Positions 1-9,439 of a stretch of DNA of 48,471 nucleotides are shown here, piece after piece (positions within the stretch are counted from its first letter, which is position 1; each line of letters starts with the position of its first letter). Below the pieces are notes generated by a model that did no database searches, was not told the DNA's origin, and worked only from the letters and a program-made list of their open reading frames with translations. The position numbers and the translations under genes were made by a program. The DNA comes from Candidatus Nomurabacteria bacterium GW2011_GWC2_42_20. Its GTDB lineage: Bacteria > Patescibacteriota > Minisyncoccia > Phycocordibacterales > UBA1550. The stretch spans positions 1 through 48,471 of the forward strand of contig LCDG01000005.1 of the NCBI GenBank assembly GCA_000998425.1, read 5' to 3'.

Positions 1-148
1 CCGCTGTTTTAAAATTTAATAAAAATTTTGCGGTCATGCAAAATGGGCGATTAGCCGAATTAGCAAATTCGTGGCTCGGCCATAAACTTTGGTTGTATTT
101 AAGTCGTCTGATATTATTGAATTATTGTTGTAAATTAAAATTAAATAT

Positions 149-222
149 GGGCGATTAGCTCAGATGGTTAGAGCGTTACATTGACATTGTAAAGGTCGGA
201 GGTTCGATTCCCCCATCGCCCA
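149..222 (+). tRNA. tRNA-Val (anticodon GAC)
   Basis: GGGCGAT acceptor pairs with ATCGCCC; D arm GCTC/GAGC; anticodon loop TTGACAT; T loop TTCGATT; discriminator A. Confidence 0.95.
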
Positions 223-230
223 CAAACATT

Positions 231-263
231 AGGCAACAATGTGAAACATTGGGGCCTTTTTGT
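231..263 (+). terminator. Rho-independent terminator after tRNA-Val
   Basis: AGGC..AATGT-GAA-ACATT..GCCT followed by TTTTTG. Confidence 0.6.
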
Positions 264-390
264 TTGTGTGGATGATGGGTGAATCGAAAAGCGCAGGCGC
301 GACGGCGCCGAGCTGGGGTCGCGGAATTTTTCAGCAGAAAAATATCCGTGACCGATCCGAGAGCTAAGCGAACTTCCCCCATCGCCCACA

Positions 391-430
391 AAATAAAAGA
401 GCGTAGATTTCTCCACGCTCTTATTTTTAT
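391..430. terminator. Bidirectional terminator
   Basis: AAATAAAAGAGCGT - loop - ACGCTCTTATTTTT. Confidence 0.65.
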
Positions 431-452
431 AAACAATAATTTCTGGCTTACA

Positions 453-866
453 CTACTCGCATGTTCCGTGGTAGCCACACCAGTACGCACGGTCTATGGC
501 GCGACGTTGCTCCTCGCGCATACGATCGGCTTTCCCGCGCGCCTTTGCCGCCTCTACATCCATTCCATACATCGAGTATGAAGGTTGCTGGTAGGAGTAG
601 GAATAGCTGTAAGGATAGTAGTATGTTGGCTGCCCTATACCATATTGTCCAAATTGACGGTTGGACATTCTATCACCAAGGACCGCGCCGATTGATGCAC
701 AGTAACCAATAGCGACCGATCGCCCAACTCCTTGCCCAACATTACTGCAAATTATCCCTCCAGTAAGGCCACCGATCAATGCCCCCTCATCACTTGCATA
801 AACATATGATGGCGTCCCCATTAGAGCAATTACAGTACATGCAAGGCAAATTATTTGCTTTTTCAT
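453..866 (-). CDS. Exported glycine-zipper protein (17 kDa antigen/SlyB-like zipper), Tyr-rich middle
   Basis: ORF start reassigned to MKKQIICLACTVIALMGTPSYVYA (signal peptide) after AAGGAG SD; GALIGGLTGGIICSNVGQGVG..GAVLG glycine-zipper pattern. Confidence 0.65.
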   Translation of the reverse strand: MKKQIICLACTVIALMGTPSYVYASDEGALIGGLTGGIICSNVGQGVGRSVAIGYCASIGAVLGDRMSNRQFGQYGIGQPTYYYPYSYSYSYQQPSYSMYGMDVEAAKARGKADRMREEQRRAIDRAYWCGYHGTCE

Positions 867-1151
867 GATAATTCTCCTTAAATTATCATTGAGCGGGTGC
901 TCAATGTGAAGTGAATCATATTTCAAATTTCTTATTACATCATGCCAAGAATACCTTGGTTTTGTCAAGTGTTCGAATGGAGCATGATTACTGTGCACAC
1001 AGTTGTTATATATTTATGGATACTCTATAATGACATATAGTTTTGAGTTGCTCACGCTATTCGAAATATTTGAAACAATAGTATTGTGAGTAGTGCGGGG
1101 AGTTTTAGTATGTGCATATTAATAATTTATTAGCAAAATATATTTTATAAA

Positions 1152-3449
1152 ATGGATAGTCAAAATTACGAGAAGGATAGTGTTAGTAATGTCCTTAAAT
1201 GGATATTGCTTGGTGTTGCGGTAGTCTCATTCGCTATTCTCGGATGGGCCGCAAAGGTTACATACAGTACAGTGCCTCCGCAGCCTGAAAAGTTTCTCAC
1301 TGAGTTTGGTGAGACTCTCATAACAGGAGATGATATTGTAGCCGGAAAGGGTGGCTTCCAAAAAGCTGGCCTCATGGACTACGGCAGTCTATATGGAATG
1401 GGGTCATACTTTGGTATCGACTACACTGCAGAATATCTGAAGCAGCTTGGTCTAAGGACTTCGGAGAACATAGCAATGCTTCGTTTTGGCCAGCCATATT
1501 CAGTACTTTCAGAGGACAACCAGGAATCGATAAAGAGGGAGATGCGAAGAATGCTCAAAGGTGTCGACCTTACAAAGAGCGAGGTTATTCTTCCTGTTCC
1601 GCTTGCTGATGCTGTTAAAACTATCAGACAGGATATCGTTACATTCCTGCTTACTGACAATCCTGAGATTGGATGGTCGAGAGCACGCGCTCTAAACAAT
1701 GAGACAGCTTTGGAGACCGCCAACTTCTTAATTTATTCATCAATAACAACAGTAGCGCTACGCCCAGATGGTTCTGCTTCATGGACACAGAATTGGCCAT
1801 ATGAACCTCTAGTGGGAAACGCACCTACAACTAGCGCGTTCAACTGGACGTGGATTAGCTACACATTCACATTCCTACTCTTTGGAGCCGTGATTTTTAT
1901 CTACGAACACTGGCTCAATCATCGCGATAATTCTCCTAGAGAGTATAAGATGATCGATTTCCGCCCACTAACACCAAGTCAGCGCAAGGTTGGTAAATAT
2001 TTTATCGTTGTCGGCGCGGTGTTCCTTACCCAGCTTGCGGTTGGTGTACTCATGGCGCACTACTACTCAGAACGTACCAGCTTCTATGGATTTGATATCG
2101 GCGAATACTTGCCATTTAATTTCCTTAGGTCGTTGCACATTCAGACTCCTATCGTTTGGATAGGCCTGTCATGGATCGGTGCTGCCCTCTTCCTTGCCCC
2201 AGTAATGAGCAAGAGAGAAGCAAAGGGTCAAGGTTTCCTGGTTGACCTATTGTTCTGGGTAACACTCTTTGTAGTTGCTGGAGGTATTATCGGTAACTAC
2301 TTGGGTAACATCAATGTAATCGACAAGAACTGGTTCTGGTTTGGCAACCAAGGGTTGTCGTACATTGAGCTTGGGCGCTTCTGGCAGATTGGCTTCTTTG
2401 TTGGACTAGTATCGTGGAGCATTTTAGTGTTCCGTGCATTGTGGCCAGAAAAAGGACTCGCTATGAAGGCTATTCGTGAATTCATTACTGGTAATATTTA
2501 CCTCGAACACCTCCTATGGGCAGCGACACTCAACATCGCTCTCCTATACGCAGCAGGAATGATTCCACTCACTGGAATCGCAAGCTCCTTCTCAATTACA
2601 GACTTTTGGAGATGGTGGGTTGTGCATTTGTGGGTAGAGCAGTCATTTGAGTTCTTCACAGTAGCGGTGAGCGCGTACCTCCTTATGGAGACTGGGTTGG
2701 TTTCTCGTACACTTGCAGAACGCGCAGTATACTTTGAGCTTATTCTCATATTCTTGGGTGGAGTCCTCGGTACTGGACATCACCTATACTGGGTTGGTGC
2801 TGGCTCTATGTGGATTCCTATCGGAAGCATGTTCTCGTTTATCGAGGTCATCCCTCTTGTTCTCTTGGTTATTGAGTCTATCCAGCAGTATCGTCTTATT
2901 CAAGGCACTGGCGGCACATTCAAATACAACCTTGCCTACCTCTTTATTATCGGCGCGGCATTCTGGAACTTCGTAGGCGCTGGTGTATTTGGTGGCGGTC
3001 TAATCAATGCTCCCCTTGTAAACTACTATGAGCACGGTACATTCCTAACTCTCAACCACGCTCACCTCGCACTCTTTGGAGCATTTGGATTGCTAGCAAT
3101 TGGTCTCATCTACTACTGTCTACGTTATGCTGCAGGTGACCACACTCATTTCGATGAAAAGACTGGGTATTGGGCATTCTGGTTGTACAACCTCGGCCTT
3201 GTACTCTGGATGGTTCTAAACTTCCTTCCAATCGGCTTCCCTCAGCTTGCTGCAGTATACGAGCACGGATATGCATTTGCGCGCAGTCTGGAATTCTACA
3301 ACACTACATTACTATGGCAGTGGATGCGAGTCCCTGGTGACGTAGTGTTTGGCGTAGCTGCACTTCTTATGGTTTGGGACTTCTTCAAGAAATTAAAGCC
3401 TGTCTTTAAGGCGCCAGAGCAGACACAAAACGAAGGTTCAACCAACTAA
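1152..3449 (+). CDS. norB: Quinol-dependent nitric oxide reductase, large single-subunit type (qNOR)
   Basis: 765 aa multi-TM heme-copper oxidase superfamily protein; HLWVE, GTGHHLYW, FSFIEVIPL and LNHAHLALFG motifs; N-terminal qNOR-type domain lacking CxxCH. Confidence 0.93.
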   Translation: MDSQNYEKDSVSNVLKWILLGVAVVSFAILGWAAKVTYSTVPPQPEKFLTEFGETLITGDDIVAGKGGFQKAGLMDYGSLYGMGSYFGIDYTAEYLKQLGLRTSENIAMLRFGQPYSVLSEDNQESIKREMRRMLKGVDLTKSEVILPVPLADAVKTIRQDIVTFLLTDNPEIGWSRARALNNETALETANFLIYSSITTVALRPDGSASWTQNWPYEPLVGNAPTTSAFNWTWISYTFTFLLFGAVIFIYEHWLNHRDNSPREYKMIDFRPLTPSQRKVGKYFIVVGAVFLTQLAVGVLMAHYYSERTSFYGFDIGEYLPFNFLRSLHIQTPIVWIGLSWIGAALFLAPVMSKREAKGQGFLVDLLFWVTLFVVAGGIIGNYLGNINVIDKNWFWFGNQGLSYIELGRFWQIGFFVGLVSWSILVFRALWPEKGLAMKAIREFITGNIYLEHLLWAATLNIALLYAAGMIPLTGIASSFSITDFWRWWVVHLWVEQSFEFFTVAVSAYLLMETGLVSRTLAERAVYFELILIFLGGVLGTGHHLYWVGAGSMWIPIGSMFSFIEVIPLVLLVIESIQQYRLIQGTGGTFKYNLAYLFIIGAAFWNFVGAGVFGGGLINAPLVNYYEHGTFLTLNHAHLALFGAFGLLAIGLIYYCLRYAAGDHTHFDEKTGYWAFWLYNLGLVLWMVLNFLPIGFPQLAAVYEHGYAFARSLEFYNTTLLWQWMRVPGDVVFGVAALLMVWDFFKKLKPVFKAPEQTQNEGSTN

Positions 3450-3460
3450 CCGCGTAATAC

Positions 3461-3520
3461 AACGCAATAAAAAAACATCCAGCCTCCATCAAGGGAGGCT
3501 GGATGTTTTTTTATTGCGTT
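3461..3520. terminator. Long-arm terminator after norB
   Basis: Perfect 27-bp arms AACGCAATAAAAAAACATCCAGCCTCC / GGAGGCTGGATGTTTTTTTATTGCGTT, 6-nt loop. Confidence 0.85.
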
Positions 3521-3537
3521 AGCTGTATAATGATCAT

Positions 3538-3951
3538 ATGGAAAAAGACAACATACAATCGTCGCCTGCCACAAAGCACCCCCACTACTACGGGAATTTG
3601 ATCAGAAAGCAACTCTTTTTTGCGGCATTTGTAATAATGATTGCAGCGCTTATCGACAGCGAGCTTCGAAACTTTTATCTTTTTATAGGGCTTTTTGGGG
3701 TAGTTGGATTTACGATACTTGCTGGACTCACTAGTCCACAGAAAAGAGGGATTATGTTCACAGATGTGCTTGTGTCTTCATTCATGTTTCTAATCTTCGA
3801 ATACTTTGCAATCAGCGCATTTATTCGATATGAGGATTTTTCGGATCCAGTATTTTTCTTTCGACAATTGATAGCTGTTATTTATCTCGTTATATTGTAT
3901 TACAGCACAAAGACACTTCGATACTATGATGATGCAGAGGGCCACAAATAA
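3538..3951 (+). CDS. Hypothetical multi-TM membrane protein
   Basis: 137 aa ORF with about four hydrophobic segments. Confidence 0.7.
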   Translation: MEKDNIQSSPATKHPHYYGNLIRKQLFFAAFVIMIAALIDSELRNFYLFIGLFGVVGFTILAGLTSPQKRGIMFTDVLVSSFMFLIFEYFAISAFIRYEDFSDPVFFFRQLIAVIYLVILYYSTKTLRYYDDAEGHK

Positions 3952-3952
3952 A

Positions 3953-4381
3953 ATGCGTAAAGGAGAAGATTACATTGGGATTGCAGTTACATTTTTATGT
4001 CACGATGGAAATGGAAATTTCTTATTCAACAAACGTGGAGTGAACTGTCGTGATGAAAATGGAAGATGGGATCACGGAAGCGGAGCTATGGAGCTTGGAG
4101 ACACAATAGAAGATACTTTGCGAAAAGAGGTTTCTGAGGAATACTGCACGGATATTTTAGAATACGAATCTCTTGGATACCGAGATGTTCATCGCGAACA
4201 TAATGGAAAAAAAACACATTGGATTGGAATTGATTTTAAGGTTCTTGTGGATAGAAGTAAGGTGAAAAACGGCGAACCACATAAGCTGGACGAAATAGGT
4301 TGGTTTACTTTGGACAATCTCCCAGAGCCTCTTCAGTCGCAAGTCCCTACATTCTTAAAATTATATAAAGACAAAATTTAG
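3953..4381 (+). CDS. NUDIX hydrolase
   Basis: GAMELGDTIEDTLRKEVSEEY Nudix-box-like motif; start chosen at MRKGED. Confidence 0.8.
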   Translation: MRKGEDYIGIAVTFLCHDGNGNFLFNKRGVNCRDENGRWDHGSGAMELGDTIEDTLRKEVSEEYCTDILEYESLGYRDVHREHNGKKTHWIGIDFKVLVDRSKVKNGEPHKLDEIGWFTLDNLPEPLQSQVPTFLKLYKDKI

Positions 4382-4414
4382 ACAGTCTATTTGCTTTCTG
4401 GTATAGTCCCACAT

Positions 4415-5650
4415 ATGAGAATTCTCGCTATTGAAACCAGCTGTGACGAGACAGGAATTGCAATCCTAGAAACAACGGGTGCCCTCGGCGCCATTTCTCC
4501 ACGTGCGCAGATAAAAGTCCTTGCTGATGTGCTTGTTTCGCAGGCAAGCATCCACGCCGAATTTGGCGGTGTCTTCCCTGCTCTAGCGCGACGCGAGCAC
4601 GCAAAAAACATGATGCCACTCATCATTAGGGCACTCAGTGAAGCAGATCTTTTGCGACCACAACAAAGCGTGCGCATTCTTCACACAAAGGAAAAAGAGA
4701 CCCTCGAAAAAATTTTTTACAAGGAACCAGAACTTTTTGAGGCATTTAAAACAGCACTTCTAGACATCAGCATCCCTGACATTGATGCTATTGCGGTGAC
4801 TTCTGGTCCTGGACTCGAGCCAGCTCTTTGGGTCGGCATCAACACTGCCGAGGCTCTTGGCACACTGTGGGGCGTCCCAGTCATACCGGTGAATCACATG
4901 GAGGGACATATCGTCGCTTCGCTACTTACACACAAGTCTACAACAGACGGCAAGAAAAATTTTGCGCTGGCATCGCTCCACTACCCTGCTCTCACGCTCC
5001 TCATTTCTGGTGGGCATACGGAGCTTGTACTCATGGCGCGGGCAGGAACCTATGAAGTCCTAGGGCAAACACGCGATGACGCAGTTGGAGAGGCATTCGA
5101 TAAAGTTGCGCGCATGCTCGGCCTAGCCTACCCTGGTGGGCCAGAAATTTCGAAGCTTGCTGAGCAGGTACCTACAGGTAAAAAACTTATAGACCCACTC
5201 CCACGTCCCATGCTCTCCTCTAAAAACTTTGATTTTTCATTTTCAGGACTCAAAACTTCTGTGCTATACGCAATCAAAAAAATTCCATCCATTACTCCTG
5301 AAATGAAGGCTATCATCGCTAAGGATTTTGAGGATTCTGTTACAGAAGTCCTTGTTGCAAAAACCCTCGCCGCAGCAAAGAAATACAATGTATATGAAAT
5401 CATATTAGGCGGCGGGGTAAGCGCCAACAAGAAGATTCGTGCGGCCTTCATCAATGCCGTTCGCCGCGAGCTCCCTGGTGTCACACTTTTCCTACCTGAC
5501 CAAAAACTTTCCACGGACAATGGCCTCATGATTGGCGTAGCGGGACTTTTACGCTCAAGCAAAGTCGCAAAGAAAATAATTGCCGAGGGTCATCTCTGCC
5601 TCTCTCAAAATTCCAGACCAACACTTGCGGAACTGAGGAAGAGGAAGTAA
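4415..5650 (+). CDS. tsaD: tRNA N6-adenosine threonylcarbamoyltransferase
   Basis: MRILAIETSCDETGIAIL, HMEGHI, ISGGHTELV, GGGVSAN motifs; insertion after about residue 75. Confidence 0.95.
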   Translation: MRILAIETSCDETGIAILETTGALGAISPRAQIKVLADVLVSQASIHAEFGGVFPALARREHAKNMMPLIIRALSEADLLRPQQSVRILHTKEKETLEKIFYKEPELFEAFKTALLDISIPDIDAIAVTSGPGLEPALWVGINTAEALGTLWGVPVIPVNHMEGHIVASLLTHKSTTDGKKNFALASLHYPALTLLISGGHTELVLMARAGTYEVLGQTRDDAVGEAFDKVARMLGLAYPGGPEISKLAEQVPTGKKLIDPLPRPMLSSKNFDFSFSGLKTSVLYAIKKIPSITPEMKAIIAKDFEDSVTEVLVAKTLAAAKKYNVYEIILGGGVSANKKIRAAFINAVRRELPGVTLFLPDQKLSTDNGLMIGVAGLLRSSKVAKKIIAEGHLCLSQNSRPTLAELRKRK

Positions 5651-5857
5651 TTCAATTTTATACCAACTGAACTTGTATCCCAAAGGCCGGTGCAACCCAT
5701 ACGAGCAATGACTGATTGTGGTATCTTTGCTTTTTTAGCAAAAGTTTTCTGAGAAATATCAAATCTTAACCTTGATATTTAATTCAAACAACTCGTCTCT
5801 CTACTCAAGATACTTGATATTGGTCGTCCTATAAAATTATGATAAAATAAGCCCACA

Positions 5858-8002
5858 ATGACAACTATTCCTGAAAAACTTACGAAACCCTACGAGCCGG
5901 CAAATACCGAGTCTCGCATATATAAACTCTGGGAAGAGAGCGGTTTTTTTAATCCAGACAACCTTCCCGAGAGGCATAAGGAACCTTTCACTATTATTAT
6001 GCCACCGCCAAATGCGAACGGACGTCTCCACGCAGGTCACGGGCTCACAATAGCACTAGAGGATATTATGACTCGCTACCAACGCATGCAGGGCAAAAAA
6101 GCCCTCTGGGTACCAGGAGCAGACCATGCGGGTTTTGAAACACAGGTAGTATACGAAAAGAAACTTGAAAAAGAAGGGCGCTCGCGTTTCAAGATGGATC
6201 GCAAGGAACTCTACGATGAAATTATGGCATTTACGCTTGAGAGTAAAAAACATATGGAGGCAGATGTGAAGGCTCTCGGCGCATCGTGTGACTGGTCGCG
6301 CGAAAAATTCACACTGGATCCAAATGTTGTTTCTGAAGTTCAGGAAACATTTCGCAAGCTCTATCGTGACGGACTTGTGTACCGCGGTTATCGCACCGTA
6401 AACTGGTGTACAAAACACCAGACATCACTTTCTGACGTTGAGACGGAGAATGTAGAAAAAGCTGACAAGCTGTATTACATAAAATACGGGCCGTTCGTCG
6501 TTGCCACTGTGCGCCCTGAAACTATTTTTGGTGATGTAGCGATTGCTGTCAATCCTAGTGATGCGCGCTATAAAAATTTCATTGGGCAAACAATAGAAGT
6601 ACAGCATCCGGAAAATAAATTATCACTCATTGTTATTGGGGATGAAGAAGTAGACCCAGAATTTGGCACCGGCGCGCTCAAAATTACTCCTGCACACGAC
6701 CACAATGACTTCCGTATGTCAGAAACGCACAAGCTACCTCGCATAGAGGTCATTGACCAATTTGGAAAGCTTAATGAAAAAACTGGAAAGTACGCCGGAA
6801 TGAAAATTGCAGATGCTCGTACTAAAGTGGTAGAGGATTTGCAAGCGCTCGGACTTATTGAAAAAATTGAAGACTACACGCACACTGTACCAACATGCTA
6901 CAAATGTAGTACGACGATTGAACCTCGCGTGATGCCACAGTGGTTTGTAAAAATGGCGCCTCTCGCAAAACTTGCAGGAGACGCCGTACGTGATGGAAAA
7001 GTTAAATTCATTCCCGACAACTTTGAGAAGATATTTTTGTACTGGATGGACAATACGATAGACTGGAACATCTCGCGCCAGATTGTGTGGGGTATTCAAA
7101 TTCCCGCGCTCATTTGCGCTCATTGCAACGCTGGAGCGCTGGACACAGAGCACAAAGAAGGTGGCGCATGCCCTACCTGTGGCAAGCCTTTGAGTACAGA
7201 AACGGACACCTTTGATACTTGGTTTTCATCTGGTCAGTGGCCACTTTTGGCTTTAGGATACCCTGAGAAGGCTGATTTGGGCTTCTACCCAACAGATGTT
7301 ATGGAAACCGGCCGAGACCTTATTTTCAAATGGGTGCCTCGTATGGTCATTTTTGGGCTTTACATAGCCAAGCAGGTTCCTTTTCATAATGTGTACATGC
7401 ACGGCATGGTGAACGACAAGCTTGGTAAAAAAATGTCTAAAAGCAAGGGGAATGTTGTCTCCCCTATTGAGCTCACCGACAAATACGGCGCCGATGCGCT
7501 CCGTATTGGGCTCGTGATTGGCAACACTCCAGGAAATGATATCGCTCTAGCCGAAGACAAAATAAAAGGATACAAGCATTTCTGTAATAAAATTTGGAAC
7601 GCGACACGTTTTGTTCTCACCAATATTGGCGACACAACTCTCGACACACCTAGACCTGCGCTAATCCCACGCGACGAGGAAATTCTTGCGGAATTTAACA
7701 CCGCACTCACAAGCATCACCTCACACTATGAAAACTTCCGCTTCCACCTCGCCGGGGAGGAACTCTACCATTACTTCTGGAATACGTTCGCTGACATAAT
7801 TATTGAAGAGATGAAGCCGCGTCTAGTTGGCAACGACCAAACCTCAAGAAATGGAGCGCAGTGGGTGCTTCTTCAAATTCTCTCTGCAAACATAAAAATG
7901 TTACACCCTTTCATCCCATTCATTACTGAGGAAATTTGGGGCATACTACCAAGAGAACAGAAATCACTTCTCATTATAGAACCATGGCCGAAACCATTTT
8001 AA
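5858..8002 (+). CDS. valS: Valyl-tRNA synthetase
   Basis: PPPNANGRLHAGHGL, GADHAGFETQ, Zn-finger CxxC pair, KMSKSKGNV; ends without the usual C-terminal coiled coil. Confidence 0.95.
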   Translation: MTTIPEKLTKPYEPANTESRIYKLWEESGFFNPDNLPERHKEPFTIIMPPPNANGRLHAGHGLTIALEDIMTRYQRMQGKKALWVPGADHAGFETQVVYEKKLEKEGRSRFKMDRKELYDEIMAFTLESKKHMEADVKALGASCDWSREKFTLDPNVVSEVQETFRKLYRDGLVYRGYRTVNWCTKHQTSLSDVETENVEKADKLYYIKYGPFVVATVRPETIFGDVAIAVNPSDARYKNFIGQTIEVQHPENKLSLIVIGDEEVDPEFGTGALKITPAHDHNDFRMSETHKLPRIEVIDQFGKLNEKTGKYAGMKIADARTKVVEDLQALGLIEKIEDYTHTVPTCYKCSTTIEPRVMPQWFVKMAPLAKLAGDAVRDGKVKFIPDNFEKIFLYWMDNTIDWNISRQIVWGIQIPALICAHCNAGALDTEHKEGGACPTCGKPLSTETDTFDTWFSSGQWPLLALGYPEKADLGFYPTDVMETGRDLIFKWVPRMVIFGLYIAKQVPFHNVYMHGMVNDKLGKKMSKSKGNVVSPIELTDKYGADALRIGLVIGNTPGNDIALAEDKIKGYKHFCNKIWNATRFVLTNIGDTTLDTPRPALIPRDEEILAEFNTALTSITSHYENFRFHLAGEELYHYFWNTFADIIIEEMKPRLVGNDQTSRNGAQWVLLQILSANIKMLHPFIPFITEEIWGILPREQKSLLIIEPWPKPF

Positions 8003-8748
8003 ACTGGGAACCTGTTGCTATCGCAGTTCTCGGAGGAGTGATTCCTTCGCTCGTGTGGCTTTGGTTTTGGTTGAAACAAGATAAACACTACCCTGAGCCA
8101 ACTGGGCTTATTGCTTTATCTTTTTTTGCTGGTATGGCAATAGTATATTTTGTTCTACCATTGCAAAAATTAGTGGTTGCATCGATAGCGCCGATTATGA
8201 ATGTAGCTGATTTGCTTGCGCAAAAATTCTCTTTAATTCCAGCAAGCGAGCAGACAATAAAAATAACCCTTTGGGCTTTCATTGAGGAATTTGCAAAATA
8301 CACCACGGTATTTTTGATCGCCTTCAAGAGTAAGCATTTTGACGAGCCAATAGACGCTGTTGTATACCTTATCACTGCAGCTCTCGGTTTTGCCGCAATG
8401 GAAAACACTCTCTATATACTCAAGGATATTGCAGACAAAGAAACTCTGGAAATGCTCGTTAATGGGAACATGCGCTTCATTGGCGCCACAATCGTGCATA
8501 TCGTATCTTCTGCAATCGTTGGTATAGCAATAGCATTCTCATTTTACGCTCCCCGCTTTATCAAATTTATAGCAGTCGCAATAGGAATCCTAGTTGCTTC
8601 AATGTTGCATGCGTACTTTAATTTATCTATAATGGATAGTGACGGTACGCTGAATACACTCATTGTATTTTCCAAATTTTGGGCAGCGATCATCGGAATC
8701 ATTATCCTACTTGCACTAGTAAAACGTGTATCACAACCAGCAAATTAA
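7984..8748 (+). CDS. PrsW family intramembrane metalloprotease
   Basis: IEEFAKY, AAMENTLYIL and HIVSSAIVG motifs; multi-TM; start MAETILNWEP overlaps valS end. Confidence 0.85.
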   Translation: MAETILNWEPVAIAVLGGVIPSLVWLWFWLKQDKHYPEPTGLIALSFFAGMAIVYFVLPLQKLVVASIAPIMNVADLLAQKFSLIPASEQTIKITLWAFIEEFAKYTTVFLIAFKSKHFDEPIDAVVYLITAALGFAAMENTLYILKDIADKETLEMLVNGNMRFIGATIVHIVSSAIVGIAIAFSFYAPRFIKFIAVAIGILVASMLHAYFNLSIMDSDGTLNTLIVFSKFWAAIIGIIILLALVKRVSQPAN

Positions 8749-8754
8749 ATTATC

Positions 8755-9219
8755 ATGAAACAATCCTTTTTTGAAAAAATCACTGGCACTATTTCGCTCA
8801 AAGGTCGCTCATCAGATTTTGAGGAAGAGGTCATCGTAGAACAACCCAAACAAGAGTCTTTTGGCCAATGGGAAACAGATGAACAAGCCGATGGCGAGCT
8901 GGCTGTAGACGTATACCAGACAAATGATTCTATTGTAATTCAGGCTATGGTCGCTGGAGTGGCCTCTGACGAGCTCTCTGTATCAGTCACGCGTGAAATG
9001 GTTACCATTAAAGGCAAGCGTGAGGCGCCAAAAAATGTTTCTCCAGAAAATTATTTCTACCAGGAGCTATACTGGGGCGCATTTTCTCGTACGATCCTAC
9101 TCCCCGCTGAAGTCGAGACTGAAGAAGTAGAGGCAACCGAAAAACACGGATTACTTACAATAAAGCTCCCAAAAATAGACAAGGAGCGCAAGCAGACTAT
9201 CAAGATAAAGTCACTGTAG
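8755..9219 (+). CDS. Hsp20/alpha-crystallin small heat-shock protein
   Basis: DVYQTNDSIVIQAMVAGV..LTIKLPK alpha-crystallin domain. Confidence 0.88.
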   Translation: MKQSFFEKITGTISLKGRSSDFEEEVIVEQPKQESFGQWETDEQADGELAVDVYQTNDSIVIQAMVAGVASDELSVSVTREMVTIKGKREAPKNVSPENYFYQELYWGAFSRTILLPAEVETEEVEATEKHGLLTIKLPKIDKERKQTIKIKSL

Positions 9220-9220
9220 G

Positions 9221-9439
9221 GGGGAAGAAAACTAAAGTATACCACGCTCTGCGTGATGCGTTCTAGTTTTGACCAGGGCGGACACAAGTCACTAAGTATA
9301 TTACCTCGCCGTACTCACAATCTGCGTAAGTGCTTGCGGCCTCCGAGCCCAAGACACAGCTCTGGTGACCCGTCGCTATTTCGCCAGATGACGAAATATA
9401 GCTGTGGTCTTCAACCCTTTAATCTGCTTCGCAGATTAC
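9221..9439. ncRNA. Candidate structured non-coding RNA region, unknown family
   Basis: No credible CDS; successive stems AAAACTA/TAGTTTT, CACGC/GCGTG, CTTGcGGC/GCCCAAG, AAGACACAGCT/AGCTGTGGTCTT, AATCTGC/GCAGATT, followed by a terminator. Confidence 0.4.

Noticed and set aside
168-490. ORFs 168..416, 176..490 (-) and 279..581 (+)
   Set aside because: They read through tRNA-Val, its terminator and the duplicated 3' tail; repeated VGDGG is a tRNA-derived artefact
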